A stretch of DNA of 23,096 nucleotides, taken from contig JBAXLO010000055.1 of NCBI GenBank assembly GCA_037134755.1, positions 1 through 23,096 on the forward strand, in the 5' to 3' direction. The notes beneath the pieces were generated by a model. The model saw only the letters and a list, made by a program, of their open reading frames with translations, ran no database searches and was not told the origin of the DNA. Each line of letters opens with the position of its first letter. Positions within the stretch are counted from its first letter, which is position 1. The position numbers and the translations under genes are program-made. Below, in pieces: positions 21,655-23,096 of this stretch. The stretch is from JBAXLO01 sp037134755 (GTDB taxonomy: Bacteria > Bacteroidota > Bacteroidia > Bacteroidales > JACABE01).

Positions 21655-23096
21655 ATGAACACAAGAAAACTTTGGATTGGATTTATTGCCGTTATGGTAA
21701 TTTGTTTTTCGGTATTGCTTTACTTTGGCTACGAAATTTATGTACAGAAGCCACCAATACCCGAGAAAGTTGTAACTACAAGTGGTGAACAAGTTTTCAC
21801 TGCACAGGAAATTATGGATGGACAAAGTGTATGGCAATCTATAGGCGGTCAGGAAATGGGTACAGTATGGGGACATGGTTCTTATGTGGCTCCTGATTGG
21901 TCAGCGGATTGGTTGCATCGCGAAGCTGTATTTATTTTAAATGAACTTGCATTTAAGTTCGATTCTACTACTTATGATAATGAGAAACCTGAGAAACAGG
22001 CTTACTTAAAAAATCTATTGCAAAAAGAATTACGTACTAATACTTTTGATGAAGCTACTAATACTGTAAAAGTTTCTGATATGCGTTTAAAAGCTATCAA
22101 AGCTAATATGGAATATTATAAGCAATTATTTACTGATGGTAAAGATTTGGAAAAGACAAGAAATGCTTATGCTATACCTGCTAATACTATTAAGAATGAC
22201 AAAAACATGCATCTTATGAATGCTTTCTTCTTTTGGGCTTCATGGGCATGTGTAACAGAGCGTCCGGGTAAAGATATTACTTATACAAGCAACTGGCCGG
22301 GTGATGATTTAGTAGGCAATCATCCTACAGGTAAATTTTTATTCTGGACTATGTTTAGTATTGTAATGTTGTTGTTAGGTATTGGTTTATTAGGTTTTTA
22401 TTATGCTAAGAATGATGATAAAGATCCCGGAACTTCTTATCCTGAAAGCGATCCTTTGATTAATCTTCAAGCTACTCCTTCGATGAAAGCTACTTTAAAA
22501 TACTTTTGGGTAGTTACCGGTTTAATTGTTCTACAAGTTATAATGGGTATTGTTACTGCTCATTATGGTGTTGAAGGTAATGGCTTCTATGGTTTAAATT
22601 TAGGTTCAATTATTCCTTATTCTATTTCGCGAACATGGCATGTACAGTTAGCCATCTTCTGGATTGCAACTGCTTGGTTGGCTACTGGTTTATTTATTGC
22701 TCCTGCTGTTTCGGGTGTGGAACCAAAGTATCAAAGATTAGGTGTAAATGTTTTGTTTGGTGCGCTGTTAATAGTTGTTTTAGGCTCAATGGCAGGAGAA
22801 TGGTTAGGCATTATGCAGAAACTTGGTTTAGTTCAGAACTTTTATTTTGGTCATCAAGGTTATGAGTATGTTGACTTAGGAAGATTCTGGCAGATACTTT
22901 TATTTGGTGGTTTGTTAATATGGTTATTTTTAATGGTAAGAGCATTGCGTCCGGCATTAAAAGTTAAATCCGAAAGCAAACATTTATTAGTTTTATTCTT
23001 AATTTCATCAATAGCTATTGCAGCATTCTATGGTGCAGGTTTAATGTATGGTCGTCAGGCACATTTATCTGTAGCTGAATACTGGAGATGGTGGGT
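21655..23096 (+). CDS. norB: Quinol-dependent nitric oxide reductase, partial (3' end outside window)
   Basis: An open frame runs from the ATG at 21655 to the window edge, 480 codons without a stop. It encodes a qNOR (NorZ-type) nitric oxide reductase, which reduces 2 NO to N2O with electrons from quinol in the membrane. An N-terminal helix (6-27) is followed by a large periplasmic domain with the qNOR signature GGQEMGTVWGHGSYVAPDW and LHREAV. Many helices come after about 215, with RTWHVQLAIFW carrying a conserved histidine. The N-terminal fused domain separates it from the cytochrome c-dependent NorB. The gene follows the NsrR-like regulator by 70 nt. About the last third is missing, so the remaining heme and FeB ligands cannot be checked. 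Confidence 0.93.
   Translation, partial: MNTRKLWIGFIAVMVICFSVLLYFGYEIYVQKPPIPEKVVTTSGEQVFTAQEIMDGQSVWQSIGGQEMGTVWGHGSYVAPDWSADWLHREAVFILNELAFKFDSTTYDNEKPEKQAYLKNLLQKELRTNTFDEATNTVKVSDMRLKAIKANMEYYKQLFTDGKDLEKTRNAYAIPANTIKNDKNMHLMNAFFFWASWACVTERPGKDITYTSNWPGDDLVGNHPTGKFLFWTMFSIVMLLLGIGLLGFYYAKNDDKDPGTSYPESDPLINLQATPSMKATLKYFWVVTGLIVLQVIMGIVTAHYGVEGNGFYGLNLGSIIPYSISRTWHVQLAIFWIATAWLATGLFIAPAVSGVEPKYQRLGVNVLFGALLIVVLGSMAGEWLGIMQKLGLVQNFYFGHQGYEYVDLGRFWQILLFGGLLIWLFLMVRALRPALKVKSESKHLLVLFLISSIAIAAFYGAGLMYGRQAHLSVAEYWRWW

Overview
The window looks like a piece of an AT-rich genome of a Bacteroidota bacterium that is anaerobic or microaerobic. Three things suggest this. Upstream regions repeatedly carry the Bacteroidota-type -7 element TAnnTTTG, there is little Shine-Dalgarno signal, and the gene content fits (quinol NO reductase, FeoAB fusion, octaheme cytochrome, DUF134 and PF02579 proteins). 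No rRNA, tRNA, CRISPR array or transposase was seen.

Layout. (1) Positions 1-778 are AT-rich and hold no gene I can support. (2) 820-2022, minus strand: a small operon of a DUF134 regulator, an OsmC-like protein and a NifX/NifB-C-like metal-cofactor protein. A hot-dog thioesterase is divergent from it, and a perfect palindrome lies between the two. (3) 2568-9217, minus strand: eleven tightly packed genes that form a thiol/redox and peptide-modification operon. In transcription order they are a membrane-anchored thioredoxin, an ArsM-like methyltransferase, a 33-residue cysteine-containing peptide, a radical SAM/SPASM enzyme, a thioredoxin-thioredoxin reductase fusion, a DUF302 protein, a membrane 4Fe-4S protein, a thioredoxin, a secreted rhodanese-thioredoxin fusion, a small ferredoxin and a DUF1847 protein. 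The peptide has its own candidate promoter and is separated from the maturase-like enzyme by a strong hairpin, as in many RiPP loci. (4) 9390-12252, minus strand: a Crp/Fnr regulator, a 676-residue protein built of five ~91-residue S1-like repeats, and then a decayed second copy of the regulator's 3' end. (5) 12444-17550, plus strand: an operon for an octaheme tetrathionate-reductase-type lipoprotein, two YeeE/YedE thiosulfate-type transporters (one with a degenerate rhodanese domain) and a nonaheme cytochrome c/cytochrome b fusion, closed by a strong terminator. (6) 17731-20410: FeoAB preceded by what I read as a yybP-ykoY-type (Mn2+) riboswitch with a clean intrinsic terminator as its expression platform. 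(7) 20411-21130: a repeat-rich intergenic region with six tandem 8-mers, four CCTGWCAGG units and a ~246-bp MITE-like inverted-repeat element. (8) 21174 to the end: an NsrR-like Rrf2 regulator and a quinol nitric oxide reductase cut off by the window edge. Both have GGTAGTATTT motifs upstream.

Taken together, the window suggests anaerobic respiration of sulfur oxyanions, NO detoxification and divalent metal handling beside a large thiol-chemistry operon. The two strongest leads are the candidate RiPP/thiol operon around the 33-residue peptide (7941-8042) and the Mn-type riboswitch in front of an iron transporter gene (17731-17876).
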